A stretch of 64,000 nt of DNA from Schistocephalus solidus (GCA_017591395.1 WEDG01001492.1:1-64000), one strand, 5' to 3'. Positions 18,830-31,229 are shown, numbered from the stretch's first letter. Numbers and translations are program-made. The notes: a model not told the origin generated them from the sequence alone.

Positions 18830-21800
18830 AGTCGGCTTTCACCAGAGAAGCTGTTTTATTCCATTTAGTTACAAGACTAAGGGTGCGCCAATTATTCAGG
18901 AGATGCTCTTTCGAGAAGAGGCGGTCCTTGAAGAAATAAAAAGTCTGAAGGCATGCAAATCCCCTGGCCCAGACGAGATTTCAGCAAAGCTACTCCTCGA
19001 ACTTGCTCGAGAGCTGGCGAAAGCGCTATCCTTTCTGTGCCAGAAATCGTTTGATACGGGAATTCTTCTTACTGACTGGAAAACAGCGTACATCACAACG
19101 CTTCACAAAAGTGGTAGTCGTGCGTTTGCTTCAAACTACAGGCCTTTCAGCCTGACCTCAATCTGTTGCAAGTTTATCGAGAAGGTTGTCAAAAAAGAAT
19201 TGATGATTTATTTAGAAACCCGAGACATCTTATCATTTGCACAATACGGCTTTCGTAGGGGAAGATCGTGTGTTACGAACTTACTTTATACGATGCCAAG
19301 CTGGACAAAAGCACTTGATGCAAAAAAAACACTGTGCATGTGGCCTACATTGATTTCTATAAGGCCTTCGATAGTGTTCCGCACAAGCGTCTCCTTTACA
19401 AGTTGAGAATGTTTGGTATTGGAGGCAAACTTCTTACGTGGATCAAGAATTTTCTCGTTGGTCGTTCCCTAGTGGTCTGTGTAGGTGGATCGCGATCAAA
19501 GCTCACAGTCATCGAAAGTGGAGTCCCGCAAGGTTCAATGTTCGGGCCGATCCTATTTCTCTTGTTCATTAATGATTGTGTACAGGAATTGGACTGTAAC
19601 TTTGCTATGTTTGCGGACGATATAAAAATCTAAAACGTTATCAACAATGCTGCCGATGTAGACGATTTCCAAGAAAATCTTCGTCGATTGGACGAGTGGT
19701 CCCGCAAATGGCTCTTGTCCTTCAACTCAAACAAATGCACCCTGCTACGTCTGGGAAATCGAAATCAGGTCACTGATATCTGTCCCTACTATTTGAACGG
19801 TTTGCAACTCCGAAAAGCACACACGCAGAATAAATAAATAGGTTTATGGAATTGGCACTGCTTGGAGCCGTCAAATCCTTAGAACACAGGAAAAAATCTA
19901 AAACAAACTCCTCTTTTCATTTAACACTTAAGCTTTGGTTTGTGTGTTTGTTCAAAATGACGAGTTTGTTTTAAGTAAAAAAAACCTGTTTTCCAAGGTT
20001 TAGAAATAGCAAAAATGAAGTAAAAACAGCTATACAGAATGAAGATGAATGTATCAGGGAAATAATGTTTAGAGTCAAGACTAGTCTGTTATTAACGTTC
20101 GAGGGTATTCATTTGACAGAGATAGAAACGTCTGCGGTCGATTCGAAGGGATAGGTACTTCCAATCTGATGCGAGCGCAGTCGATTCCGGTGTGGGGTCT
20201 GCCGAATAATTAGACTTAGTTGACTGATTGCTAAAAAGGTGAAAAATAGATAAGGAGCAAGAAGAGTTCAACGGTAAGAAACTTTCAATGCAGTCATACA
20301 GTCTTCATATTTGTATTATATATCATAGTGTTGATTATGTTTGATCTAGTTGTATGAAACAGCTAGTACCATTCGTTTCATAAAGCTATATCAAAACCTT
20401 GACGTGCGGCTCATTGCGCATTCGAATAACATAAAACATAAATTATGTTAAAAACGGAAAAAAACATACGTCTTACAGACAGAGATAAAAATAATAAGTT
20501 TTTGCAAGTTAGTTTTAAAGCAAATTGTTTACTAATCATAAAAATTATACATAAAAAAATAAAGACGCTACCCAAAAAAACATTTTTTAAATGTAAAGTT
20601 ATCATAATTTTTTTAAATAGTTTTAACAATAGAAAAAAGCTGCTTTTAGATAATGGATATATAAATCATTAAATTGAGAGCCCATGTGCAAAGCCAGAGG
20701 ATAGGTATTTATGAGTCTTGTAGGTCACTAACCACCACTTATAGCTTGTCCATAACCAGAGGGTGTACCACATAACCAGATGATAAGATTCTTAATCTCT
20801 GTGTGCATTGCAGGTCGTCGTAGGTGGTTTATAAAAGGACATGAAATAACTAATCGTGGGAGATTCTGGCCTGAGTATCCGGTTCTAGTGAAATGGCTAT
20901 CACCGCACGCAAAGTACGTTTGGATTTTCAGCTTGAATTCTAGGTGCAGATAAGGCAGCTCATCGGGAGAACTCAGGATTGAAGAAGCTATCGCCAACAG
21001 TAACTGCCGCGTCAGAGCCCTTTCGGCCCGAATTCTATGTTGAAGAACCGAGTTGAAAAATGCCCTATCTTATTCAAAAATAGATGTGTGCTATTATTTA
21101 ACATATATTGTTTGATTTTTATTTTAAATTCTCGTATGGTTTGACTATTTCTAATAGAATTTGGCAGGGCATTTTATATTGTCGCGTATCTTATGGAATA
21201 GAAGTTGGATCGTTGGGCCTTTTTGAATTTCAGAATTTTTATAATATTTTCTGAATTTCTAGTGTTTCGGGGGCCGTTTTGATTTGTTAGTATATTCATT
21301 CTGACAATATCTTGGTCGTGTGTGATTTTCAATAGAAAAGTGAGACCATTTTTGAGTCTTCTGATCCAGACGGGTTGAAGACCATATCTATCGTATAGTT
21401 CCATGTATGAGCCTTGAAAGGCATCACATTTGGATAAGGATCTGGTAAAGCATCTTTGAATGGCTTCTAGTTTCTTTCGGCCATCTGATGGCATAATGCC
21501 CAAAAATTTTGCAGTAATCCAAGAGAAGATCTTGGAGTTTGGATGAATGAAAACCTGAAGCCTTCTACTCAATGTTGCAAGGCAGCTAAATCCACCAATT
21601 TAATGCTGTACGCTATCAAGCGTGCATTTAAAGTTTTCGATGAAAACTGCTTTCCTAAAGTCTTGGGTACGTTTGTTAGTCCACATCTTGAGTATGCAAT
21701 CCAAGCCTGGCGACCATGGACCCTACAGGACTACAACATGCTCGAAAGGGTGCAGCGGCGAGCCACAAAATGAGTAAGAGGTCAAGGTAAACTGCCATAT

Positions 21801-22160
21801 GAGATTCAACTAAATAACCTAAAGCTCTATCCTCTGAGTTATAGGCAGTTGCGCGGAGACTTGATACAAACCTTCCGTATCGTGCGTGGCATGGATTGCA
21901 CCCTCCTATGTGATTATTTTTTCAAACTTGCCACTACGAATAATCTCCGAGGTCATCCATTCAAACTAAGTGTGCCCCAAATAAGATTGGATGTGAGGAA
22001 GTATTTTTTCCCCAAACGTGTCGTTGAACCATGAAATAACCTACCTGAAGCGATTGTAATGTCACATTCTGTGGATACATAAAAACATCGGCTTGACATA
22101 CATATGTTTCAGCACCATGAAGAGTATGTGACTGCTAAACCTTAAAAATATCAGTGTACC
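18830..22160 (+). pseudogene. LINE-B reverse transcriptase relic (18830-19830 and 21526-22160)
   Basis: Motifs in order: 'KACKSPGPDEISAKLL', 'NYRPFSLTSICCKFIEKVV', 'AQYGFRRGRSCVTNL', 'VAYIDFYKAFDSVPHKRLL' (motif A), 'ESGVPQGSMFGPILFLLF' (motif B), 'MFADDIKI' (motif C, both Asp kept). After the LINE-C insertion come 'LEYAIQAWRPWTLQDYN', 'ERVQRRATK', and 'NNLRGHPFKLSVPQIRLD'. A frameshift lies near 19330, a stop follows the Phe-Ala-Asp-Asp motif at about 19631, and another stop lies at 21771. It is a dead copy of the same family as 36321-38635. Confidence 0.85.
19840..21525 (-). mobile_element. LINE-C 3' part inserted into LINE-B
   Basis: The minus strand (21525 down to 21174) encodes a CR1-like C-terminus: 'RKKLEAIQRCFTRSLSKC', 'YDRYGLQPVWIRRLKNGL', then Asn- and Arg-rich residues. 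About 1.3 kb of AT-rich 3' UTR follows, ending in tttattta repeats at about 19835-19850. LINE-B coding sequence reads through cleanly when this segment is removed (…LRKAHTQ to KDLGVWMNENL). The element is 5'-truncated. The 3' UTR holds an 11-bp inverted repeat, 'aaaacaaactc' at 19900-19910 and its complement at 19962-19972. Confidence 0.7.
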
Positions 22161-22299
22161 ACGTAAATCTGCCTGCATTCACTTGACTCTAACTTCTTTA
22201 CATTGCTTCTTATTCTTGCTATTTTTATGTAACAAATAGGGATTTCAACGACGTAAGCCTATTTCCTTAAATACACTGAACTGAACTGAATCTGACTGC

Positions 22300-23720
22300 C
22301 CTCCATACGCAGTGTCATGGGCTTTCTCCAGAGAAATGACCTCTGGGCGTGTATAATTTCTCCACTGCGGCTTTCGAGATTACTTTTGCCCACTCTGGAT
22401 CACTTGATGAGTTTTACTTTGAACCTTCTTCATGTCTCCCTCTCCGCAGGTGGAAAATCCAGCTGAAAAAAAAAAACGTTGGATGAGAGTTTCGAAGCAA
22501 AGGTTTCCTGCTCAGTAAAAGCTGCGCTTCGAACTCATTCTGCAGGACAAGTTTCAGTGGTCTTGGTTGGATTTACGCATCGTTTGAGTCTCTTAATTGA
22601 CACATTCTAAAGGCTTTTCAACGGTGTCCCTCTCGGCCTCCTTTAAAAGACATTCAGGTTAACTCTGAAATAGCTCCATTTCATCGTGTATTCTTGCTTT
22701 TGGGCTGTCATATGTAGATTCATGCAGGTTTTTGATAACTATGTATTTACTGCGATCCACTCGAGGCCTCTGTGGTTGTGTTTTATTTTCGGGAATAAGA
22801 TTAGTATCACTCAGATTTCCGTCGGCTTCTGCGTTCAGTGGGTTTTATGGGACACCACGAACGCTCTGTTCTCTCCTTGATGCGGCTTTTTGGTTAGTTG
22901 CATCTTTCGCCGACGCATATTTGTCTTGCGGAATTCCTAAACTCGGCCCGCTCATATTAACGCTTTGGCTTTCTTGGATGTAATGCGACGCTTCTTTATT
23001 TTCTGACTCAACTGCCGATCCTCCTTTTATCGTACCGGATATTCGGTGTCGATTACGCTGAGCCCCATCAACACACCGTCTTCTTTCTCCTTGGTTGTTT
23101 AGACTGAGGAAACTGTGTTGGCTTAGGTTCTTTTGTTTTGCTCAGTTTCCGTCATTGCTAGTTCGTTCTCTTCGAGGTATAATTCGAGGAAGTTTCTTCA
23201 AATTTTCTATCTCCATCTTCAGCCCCTGCATATCCTTTTCAATCTCTGAAATTTTTTGAAGACGTTTAAAGCATATCGCACACGCTTTGTCCTCGTACTT
23301 GACATCCAAAACCTTATTAAACTCTTGGCCCGTTTGGTGGGAGGTGACTTTAAGGAAACATGACTAGAATTGAGGTCATTCACATTATGATTAGTGTTTA
23401 CTTCATCATTTAAATTTAAATCATTCAGTTCCTCGTGTGGCGATAGCTCAGTGGTTTCCCCGTCGTTCCCCCAACACTTGTGCCTTGGTTTGAACATCGG
23501 CCATAGCACATATTTTACACGATTCCCAAAGGGTATAATTTTGACTTCCATGATGGGTGGCAAAAATGGTAAATCATGTTAAAATATGGGACGAAGGTTA
23601 AAGCGGCAGCAACTTTATTAATAAAATATCGAAATGACTCAGCCTCTTGTAGACTGGAAGATCTCGTAGAGCTGCTGATGTGAAGTGCACAGAAGAGGAT
23701 ATCGGAAGTTTCCACTGCTG
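22300..23720 (-). pseudogene. Decayed LINE ORF1 (RRM-like, CR1-type)
   Basis: On the minus strand, after a Lys/Arg- and Asn/Asp-rich part (23563-23219), the sequence encodes 'RSKYIVIKNLHESTYDS' then 'KARIHDEMELFQS'. Further down come 'NEFEAQLLLSRKPLL' and, in other frames, 'AAVEKLYTPRGHFSG'. This is the pattern I know from flatworm CR1-type ORF1 proteins: an RNA-recognition-like fold whose first strand reads like I-V-I-x-N-L-x-E-S, ending in S-R-K-x-x-L-R-N. Several frameshifts and stops are present. LINE-B lies directly downstream, so the rest of this element was lost or displaced. Confidence 0.5.
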
Positions 23721-25520
23721 TTCTGTAGAAGTCCTATGAGGATGAAGAGTATGTCGAATAGAGTCCAAAGCTTAACAAATAAAGTCCGCAAACGTGACCA
23801 GTAGAAACAAATCTCGAAAGCAGTAAATTCCTCGGATTTCAAAACTTTGAAACCGATGTCTTGCTGTAGGAGCGCTTTTAAGCAACTAAGGAATCTTCTT
23901 TTTCTGCGGTTTCTCCTGGTTCATTGGAAGCTGAATGACCATCGATTTAATATCTTCATGTGGTTCATGTCAGCTTCCAGATGTCGAACATTCTGCAGGA
24001 GAGTTAAACAACCAAACAACTTTCATTATAATACGTTCCGTCTTGGAAAGCACCTAAGCGGGAGGGGAATGAGTGTGAAAAGGCAAATTCCTACTTTGTA
24101 TTTGATGACTGGTTTTGCATAAGAAGCTAGACATTTTAAATACACCACCTTCCAAAGCTAGCGTAATGGATGACATACATGCCTCTGTGACCGTGTGACC
24201 GGGTTCAAACTCCGTCTGTCCACTTTTGTTGGCGCTGGAATCTTCGCCAATTTTGACGCCCATATTTAGGTTGTGATGAAGTGGAGTAATTATTAAAGGA
24301 TTGTGCTAAAGAATCAAACAAAAATTCAAAACAATTGCTGGTGCCGGGAAACCTTTTTGAGACAGGAAGGGAAGTTCTCTTTTTCTGCGAAAAAATCAGA
24401 ATAGCTACCTGTGGATGACGGTATTGTTGTTGCAAACCAGAGTATTGGCGTCTAAGAGTTACAACATGGCCAATTCGATTAACATACAGGAAAATATAAA
24501 GGTCCACGGATTTCAAAAATTTGAAGCTGAATTCGATGATTGCACCAAAGTCCATACAACTATGAGGATGGTGAACTTAAAAAGAGCGTAGTAAGAACCA
24601 TACCTAACGTTGTCGATTCTGGCCAACGGTTCTACTTAAGCTTCGAATTTCTACTGCATAAATAAATTGATCACATTAGTTTGCCGAATCCGAAATCCTT
24701 ATATAATTGCACTAGCGCCTAGCGAGTTACTCCACTGCTTACCTTATCCCCACTCTATATAATATGATGATGCTTGTTAACTGGAAATAAAAAAAGATTA
24801 CTATATCGAAAACTCACTTGCTGACCCGCATACTTAAGTTTGTCGAGACAGCCAAGGAGTACATGGGCTGGCATATTTGTAGCTTCTTCTGACACATGTA
24901 GTCTGGGTAAATTTTCTCGCTCTCAAAAGGATTTCACACAGGATCTACTCTGCGTGGTCGTCATGGGCGTTTTGGTATCATTTCGAATAAGCTGAACACT
25001 GCAGTGTCACCGTTTTTCTGCTTTTTATTTTCTGTTTTTCAAAACTTTTTTTCTGTCCTTTATTTTTTATACTATCATGTCTTTGACCTCTACATTTTCA
25101 AAATACAACTTTTAATATATTACCAAATGTTTATATTTTATTATTCCTGTCGCAACATTGTTAGCTGTACCATTTCGGAATTCTTCAAACTAAACACATT
25201 TATCCATTTCTGCAGAACACTTGACTTTGACGATTGCCTTTTGTGAACTCAGTTTTAATGATCATATCACCAAAGCCCCCTTTTTTGCCGGAAAACTCGA
25301 ACAATTCTGCTAGAAATCATCGTACACGTAAGGCAAAATATACATATGCCGGAAGGTATTAGTGGCAATAACTGAGGTTTTGCAGCATTACTCGCTACTA
25401 GTTACAAAAATATGTTTAGTGGAACCTCTTTGTTATACTTCACTACATCATAATATTTTCGTTTGTTATTTAGTTGTCCTCGCTTTTTGTGGTGAAAAGG
25501 GATTGACTAATTGTCAGGTT
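23721..25520. other. Unassigned sequence
   Basis: A 116-codon frame on the minus strand (24205-24555) and a 91-codon frame on the plus strand (23847-24122) show no motif I recognise. The part from 25004 to 25250 is T-rich. A B-box-like string, 'gggttcaaactcc', occurs at about 24200 without a convincing A box. Confidence 0.4.
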
Positions 25521-26605
25521 TGTAATGGACCCGTATTAGATATGCGACGAATCTTAAATTAATAACGCCCAAGTAAGAACAAGACAGTTGGTGAGGCGAA
25601 GAGTTTGGGGATTATTTGTAACTAGAAATTGGAATTATATTGGGGCTTGGTCCTGCGAGGATCCTTTGGTGGGGATTGACTGTCCTGGAGATATCTTCGG
25701 GAGGTTCTTTTTTTAGAATTTATATTTGGTAAGCACCGGGAAGGCACTGTCTAAGCAAACATTAGTAACGAAATAAAGTTATGACAATTTGTGCAGATAA
25801 AATGTACAAATACATAACTTGTCCTGCTATGTCAACAGTTAGCAATGTTTAAAAATTAGTGGTGAACTAGAAATAAATAGGCAGTGAAAAAAAACTCCTA
25901 CCATAAAAATGGAGGCAGAGTTCAATAGGCCTTCATTTTTGAATAGAAGGTAGAAAAAAAAACTGCTTAGCAAAAAATGGTCAGGTGGTAGATTATGGTA
26001 GGGTAATACTGAATTAGCAGTTCATAATGAGATATTGAAACGTCGAGGTGATTGGTTCTTGATCACTTAGCGTATGAAACAAAATTTCACGAAAATTCGT
26101 CGATGAAATTAAGTCCTCAGCATCTTAGGATCCATAATTGAATTCTTATGATGGTTAGTATCCAAAGAAGAAGGAATGGTGATGGCTGGAGGAAGCGTCA
26201 GAGAGCGGTCTTCGGTCCAAAGTGAGGAGCCCCAATTCTCCTTGGTATTTATGTCATGTTTTTCAGACGATTTGATAGGTTAACACAGAAAAGACCAGTA
26301 CGTATGCGTAAAGCATGCATTGTTGATCGAATAGAGCCAATAGGGTTATCAGAACGATTTTTATGGTATTCCGGGCTTGATTGGTAGCTACGAAGTTTTT
26401 ACAGTATGTCAAAATATAGACTTCCCGACTTTTCCGGGGGCCAATAGCATGAATGGTTAAAAGTGACACAAGCCGATAGGACTAGAGAATTGACATGAAA
26501 ACTTGTGCATGCTAGCCAATGCGAGCGTCCGTTCCTGGCGCTAGTTATCTGCTGGTAATCTGAGATACTAGAAAAAATTGATAAACTTTTGATTCTATCT
26601 TTACA
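25521..26605 (-). repeat. Solo LTR of Gypsy-2 type, split by a LINE-F fragment
   Basis: It starts 'tgtaatggacccgtattaga' and ends 'gattctatctttaca', giving TG...CA ends. Without the LINE-F insert (25706-26166) it is about 620 bp. It matches 33832-34440 and 44154-44575, which flank Gypsy-2. No internal Gypsy sequence adjoins it on either side. The flanking bases (ggtt / gatt) are not a clean duplication. Confidence 0.75.
25706..26166 (-). mobile_element. LINE-F 3' fragment with ENE-like fold
   Basis: The fragment is the 3' UTR of LINE-F in reverse, ending at about 25706 with an (AGAATTT)n tail. It matches 38985-39460 and 48451-48955. On its sense (minus) strand the region 25966-25881 folds as GCAGU, nine U, CUACC, an upper hairpin, GGUAGGAG, eight U plus C, ACUGC. 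It inserted into the solo LTR. Confidence 0.8.
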
Positions 26606-26785
26606 GATTCGTGGTATTCACAGGCAAAAAAATTAGGCAGGCACAACCAGCATGACCACATATCTGGTACATAAGCACGTAATTAAAAAAAGCAAGTAGA
26701 CCAAAATAAAAATAATTACAAAGATCAAATGCAGCAAGACAGTATTATTGAAATGTAAGAAGGTAAAACCAAAAATATCTTCGTG

Positions 26786-27650
26786 TGCTTAAAATGGTCA
26801 AATCATTCGATAAATCGCCCTACTGTCTTCTGTGGCTTAGGAGTCAGCTACACAGGCCTTCTGTGTGTCTTCTTGAGGTTAACGTGCTCAAACCAGCAAC
26901 CAATCATACTACTGACTTTTGTGACAGATAGCGATTCGCACCTCCTAATAGTTAGTACTTTTACTCGTGTTCCACCTGGTCATCGCTGGGACTGTTACAT
27001 ATGATTTGATGCTTAGTATATATCCCTGATGCGTGAGGCCATAAGTCGTCCAATTGCTTAATTTCCTTGCCACCTGCTTGCATTGCATCAGCAAGGCTAT
27101 CGGGGTATCTGCACTTTTTTCCCACACAAATAATGACTCACGCTGGCCTTCCCTCTGCGGCTTTACGTGCTCTCAGAATTATTACTCGCATCAGGCAAAA
27201 ATGCGAGCGCACGCCTAAAGGCGCATTGTGAAGACACACAGTCATGGCCGCAAATGACGGCTGTACGCACTGCCTTGTATTTTTGCCTGACACACGTAAT
27301 AATGCCGAGAGTACATCAAGCCGCAGAGGGAAGGCCAGCGTGAGTCATTATTTGTGCGGAAACCAATTACAGATGCCCCGATAGTCTTGCCGCTGCGATC
27401 GAAGCAGGTGGCCAGGAAATTAAGCAATGGGACGACTTATGGCCTTACGCATAAGGGAGATATACCAGGCAGCGATTTAAATGTAACAGTTCCAGCGATG
27501 ATCCGGTGGAATGCAAGTAAAAGTACTAACTATTAGGATTTGAAAATCGCTGTCCGACACAGAAGTCAGTAGTGCGATTTGTCGTGGGCTTGAACACGTT
27601 AAGCTCAGGAAGACACACAGGTGGTCTGCCTAGCTGGTTTCTAAGTCATA
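26786..27650. repeat. Large palindrome (foldback-like element), arms about 400 bp
   Basis: The left arm (about 26790-27215) is the reverse complement of the right arm (about 27260-27650) around a short centre near 27240. Matching landmarks: 'taatagttagtacttttact' at 26948 against 'agtaaaagtactaactatta' at 27517; 'aataatgactcacgctggcc' at 27128 against 'ggccagcgtgagtcattatt' at 27333. The outer end of each arm carries one copy of the 89-bp unit that continues as a tandem array to the right. Long inverted repeats built partly from tandem sub-repeats are typical of Foldback transposons. No transposase is visible. Confidence 0.8.
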
Positions 27651-28390
27651 GAAGTCAGCAGTTCGATTTGTCACGGGCCTAAGGACATTAAGCTTAGGAA
27701 GACACACAGAAGGCCTGCCTAGCTGACTATTAAATAACAGAAGCCAGTAGAGCGATTTGTCACGGTCTTGAGCTTGCTAACCTCCAGAAGACACACATAA
27801 GGCCTGCCTAGATGACTACTAAGTCAATGAAGTCAGTAGTGCGATTTTTCATGGGCTTGAACACGTTGAGCTCAGGAAGACACAGAGAAGGCCTGCCTAG
27901 CTGACTTCTAAGCCGCAGAAGTCAGTAGTACGATGTGTCGGAGGCTTGAGCACGTTTAGCACATGAAGACACACAGAAGGCCTACCTAGCTGACTAGTAA
28001 ATCACAGAAGTCCGTAGAGTGATTTCTCGCGGACATGGGCACGTTGAGCTCAGTAAGACTCACAGAAGACCTGCCTAGCTGGCTACTAAGTCATAGAAGT
28101 CAGCAGTACGATTTGTCGCGGGCTTGAGCACGTTGAGCTCAGGAAGACACACAGAAGGCCTACCTAGCGGACTTTTTAAATTACAGAAATCAGTAGAGTG
28201 ATTTCTCGCGGTCTTGGGCACGTTGAGCTCAGTAAGTCACACAGAAATCCTGCCTAAAGGACTATTAAATCACAGAAGTCAGTAGAGTGATCTCTCGCGG
28301 TCTTGGGCACGTTGAGCTCAGGAAGACACACCGGAGGCCTGCCAAGCTGACTACTAAGTCAAGGGAGTCAGAAGTGTAATTTTTTTGACC
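27540..28390 (+). repeat. 89-bp tandem repeat, about 9 to 10 copies
   Basis: The landmark 'gaagtcagtagtgcgatttg' (with small changes) recurs at about 27562, 27651, 27740, 27829, 27918, 28007, 28096, 28186, 28275 and 28364, i.e. every 89 bp. Each unit also holds 'gttgagctcaggaagacaca' and 'aggcctgcctagctgact'. Copies are clearly diverged. The first unit lies at the outer end of the palindrome to the left. Confidence 0.9.
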
Positions 28391-28890
28391 TGAAATTGCC
28401 TCGCGTTTTATTTTTCCAATCGCTTGGAATAAGTACAGCTTTGTTAGACGGTATTCCGCGGGTCGCGAATTCTCTAGATTGGGTACAAATGAACGACAGA
28501 TTTGCAATGAGTAGTTATTTTCATTATCATAATTTGAAATTATGAAGAAAAACGTTAGTAATTAAATAGAATATATTGGAACACTTAGATAAATGCACTC
28601 GAGTTTAGGAATATGTGCATTCCGGCGGATGCACACTGGTGCAGATAAGTAGAGGAGGGAATTTAATAATCACAGATAACGGCTTCCTGGCTGGTTTATA
28701 AGGCTTCCATATTTTGTGTGATCTCTGATTTTGATAGCTACAAATACATAGTTTTAATTGCACAGTTAACAGGATTAAACTTACCTGTTTTTCATTGGAT
28801 TTTTCTTCGTCCTGTGATATCTTAGTTAGACTGCATAACCTGCATGTCATAAGCAATAAAAAAATAAAAATAACTTATCCTTGCCTGTAT
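28391..28890. other. Unassigned sequence
   Basis: AT-rich, with one 83-codon minus-strand frame (28605-28856) of no recognised family. Confidence 0.4.
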
Positions 28891-28899
28891 TTCCCTACC

Positions 28900-30870
28900 T
28901 ATGCATCTCGTGGTGGTGAGGGCTCGCCTGGGTCAGGGTAATGGGCTGTCGTGCTATACATAATCACAGCACAGATTAACTTAGACATAACGGCTAGGGT
29001 GTTGCAAACCGTGCACAACCACCTATCACAGCTAGATGCGCTTTCGACCACATTTAATAAAATTTGCGTTGACGCGAGAAACACTTCAAAACTTAGCCTC
29101 TACTTAGCATATTATTTCCGTCGCAGGCACCATTTGCGTCAACAAATGAACTGTCATCCAGAAACATGGCCCTCTCCTCCGATTGCCAACTTGGCTCGCC
29201 TGGGTCCATGTGCAAATGTTCAGTGCTAGCACTACTCATGGAGACAGTCATGTTCGCCGGACGACGTCTTAGAGGCTTGTCAGTCATTCAGCAGAATTGC
29301 GTACACGGTCGACCACCAATGCGGAAGTTGGGGAGTAGTTTGTCGTTGCGCAGGACACAGACTAAAGGGTCTTGTGTAGAACCCAGCTGCGCCACAAAAG
29401 CATCACCCTGCTCCCTTAGCATACAACTGATGACTTCGACCGTTGTGTCAGTTTCTTTTTCACCCTCGCTGGACTGTGGAGGAGAGTTGACGAGCGACCC
29501 TTGTAGATAAACAGGGTGCGCATTCATGGTCCGGTCGGTAAATGCATTAAACTTCCCTCAACAACTCTTCGAAGAGTAAACTTCCACAACTTTTTATTTT
29601 CTCCACAATAGGCTGGAAGTGAGACATAGCTTTTCTGTACTTTGAAGCTTCCGTTAATGTCCTCCATCCTTTTCTGATGAGAATATCTGCCACGAAGGAC
29701 GTAACGACCTACTGGTTATCATTCTTATCATAAAGATCTTTTACAGACCTAACATTAGACACCCATCTACTCTTGTTGCTCGACGAAGTTGAATATGGGA
29801 ACACACGGCAGCTGCCAGTTCTGATGGAATCGACAGCTGCACGTGTCGACAGTATTGCTCAAAAGCCTTAAGCCGGCGTTAGCAGACAGGTGGACAAGTA
29901 GGATGTCCGATGCGTACCTCCAGATACTCAGACTTCGTGACCAACAGAGCCAGCGTCGTAAAAAAGGTTGTCCAAAGTTCGTTCTTCTCGTAATACAAAT
30001 CAGGGTAGCAGCCACCCTTCATGGAAAACAAGGCATTTTTCATTCTCTTTAAGGCAAAATCAGGCCTAAAGATCCAGTGACGCATATTTGCAAAGTCCTT
30101 CAACTTGTCATTCAAACTGTAGCAACCTATGACTGCGTTTTATTGCAGCAATGTTACTTTGGAGATACACCTTAACACGCCCCACTGAGTGTTGCATCTG
30201 CTTCATTAGGTTTAGCAGATTCTTCTCTCTTGGGCCGCCGTCAATCGCCGGATTTCGGCACAAATTAACTGCATTCACATGCAATTGACCGTCATGAATA
30301 ATAGCCCGTAAACGGGCCATGCAACCGAACTTTAAACCTAAACACTTGTTATATGGAATAAGCCGCTTGTGTGCATTTTGCTGTCGAACTGCTAGTGCGA
30401 AACATTCCCGCATGAAAACAGACAAATTACACGTAGTATTACTTCAACCTGGCAACACGGGGATGACTAGCCTGCCGTCTAACGCTGCAGTTTCATCTAA
30501 AGCTCGTATTGGAAGCCTCAAAAGTTAGAGATGCGTTAGTAATTTTTACCTTCTCATATTGTATCAACGTGGACATAAGTTCGTCGAAATCATCGAAGAC
30601 TCCGCTCTACATAACGCGCTTAAGTAACGAACACTACATTCGAGATTGTTCCTGCACTGCAAAGAACGTTAAGGATTAGTTTTGCCTTCTTTACTTTTAG
30701 GAGAGGAGGCATGCAGTCTGCATAAGTCCTTCAGTTGGGAGCCTGGGCTTTTTTTGCTCAGAACGCAGAAGCTCAACTGGAACGTGTTCGTCAGTAGCTC
30801 CGCCTGGAATGAGATGAAAACCAGCAGTGCTCCTTCCGATGCTTTATTATGAAGAAGGTAACACAGCACA
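28900..30870 (-). CDS. Possible multi-exon host gene of unknown function (minus strand)
   Basis: Several minus-strand open stretches have protein-like composition and do not resemble the LINEs or Gypsy elements around them: 30869-30669; 30425-30108 ('GCMARLRAIIHDGQLHVN', 'REKNLLNLMKQMQHSVGR'); 30115-29879 ('DKLKDFANMRHWIFRPDF', 'YYEKNELWTTFFTTLALL'); about 29700-29560 ('SKYRKAMSHFQPIVEKI'); and 29527-29093, broken by one TGA at 29288. Frame changes between them could be short introns, for instance a donor-like gtgtta at about 30178 and a catag acceptor at about 30127 (roughly 52 nt), which would join the second and third stretches in frame. I cannot name the family. A decayed gene is also possible. 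Confidence 0.35.
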
Positions 30871-31229
30871 CACGCCTACATTGACAGTATACAGAAAACA
30901 TATATTTGAGCATACTTTGCAGTTGAGGCCAGCACGCACACGTACTTGCGGCTGTCGAAAACGAACTTCTCCGTAGTAGGGCTCCTAACTGGGAATTTCA
31001 GTGAGTTCACCGGCTTCATTTGGTGCCAGTTTGCTAAATGTAATTTCTCCATAAATTACAATACTCACCTCGCTAAAACGCTTTAATACGCCGTCTAAAG
31101 TATCGTAGGATTTGAAATTGATCAAATGCAAAGGCCTCCGATGCAGGATCTCTCGCCGCCATTATCACCACCACTACTGTCTATAACGCGAAATACTCGG
31201 GTACCCACCAAAATATGCTCTTGGAAAAC
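30871..31229. other. Unassigned sequence
   Basis: No frame, repeat or motif supported. Confidence 0.4.

Larger units (their letters stand above)
18819..22292 (+). mobile_element. LINE-B copy with (ACTGA)n tail, split by LINE-C
   Basis: The RT starts mid-element, so it is 5'-truncated. Coding relics run 18830-19830, are interrupted by LINE-C (about 19840-21525), and resume 21526-22160. The 3' end near 22270-22290 is 'cactgaactgaactgaatct', a short tandem pentamer tail typical of CR1-type elements. The same 3' UTR occurs in reverse at 50105-50415. Confidence 0.8.

Noticed and set aside
20445..20672. Paired 72-75 codon Lys-rich and Phe-rich frames on opposite strands
   Set aside because: AT-rich low-complexity 3' UTR of LINE-C gives both frames by composition.
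24180..24230. tRNA-like SINE with B-box-like gggttcaaactcc
   Set aside because: It has an extra base inside the B box and no A box at the right distance.
27540..28390. CRISPR array
   Set aside because: The 89-bp units abut with no spacers and diverge along their length. The host is eukaryotic.
29288..29290. In-frame TGA as a selenocysteine codon
   Set aside because: The frame continues after it, but no SECIS-like element or selenoprotein family is recognised. A plain stop or missed intron is simpler.
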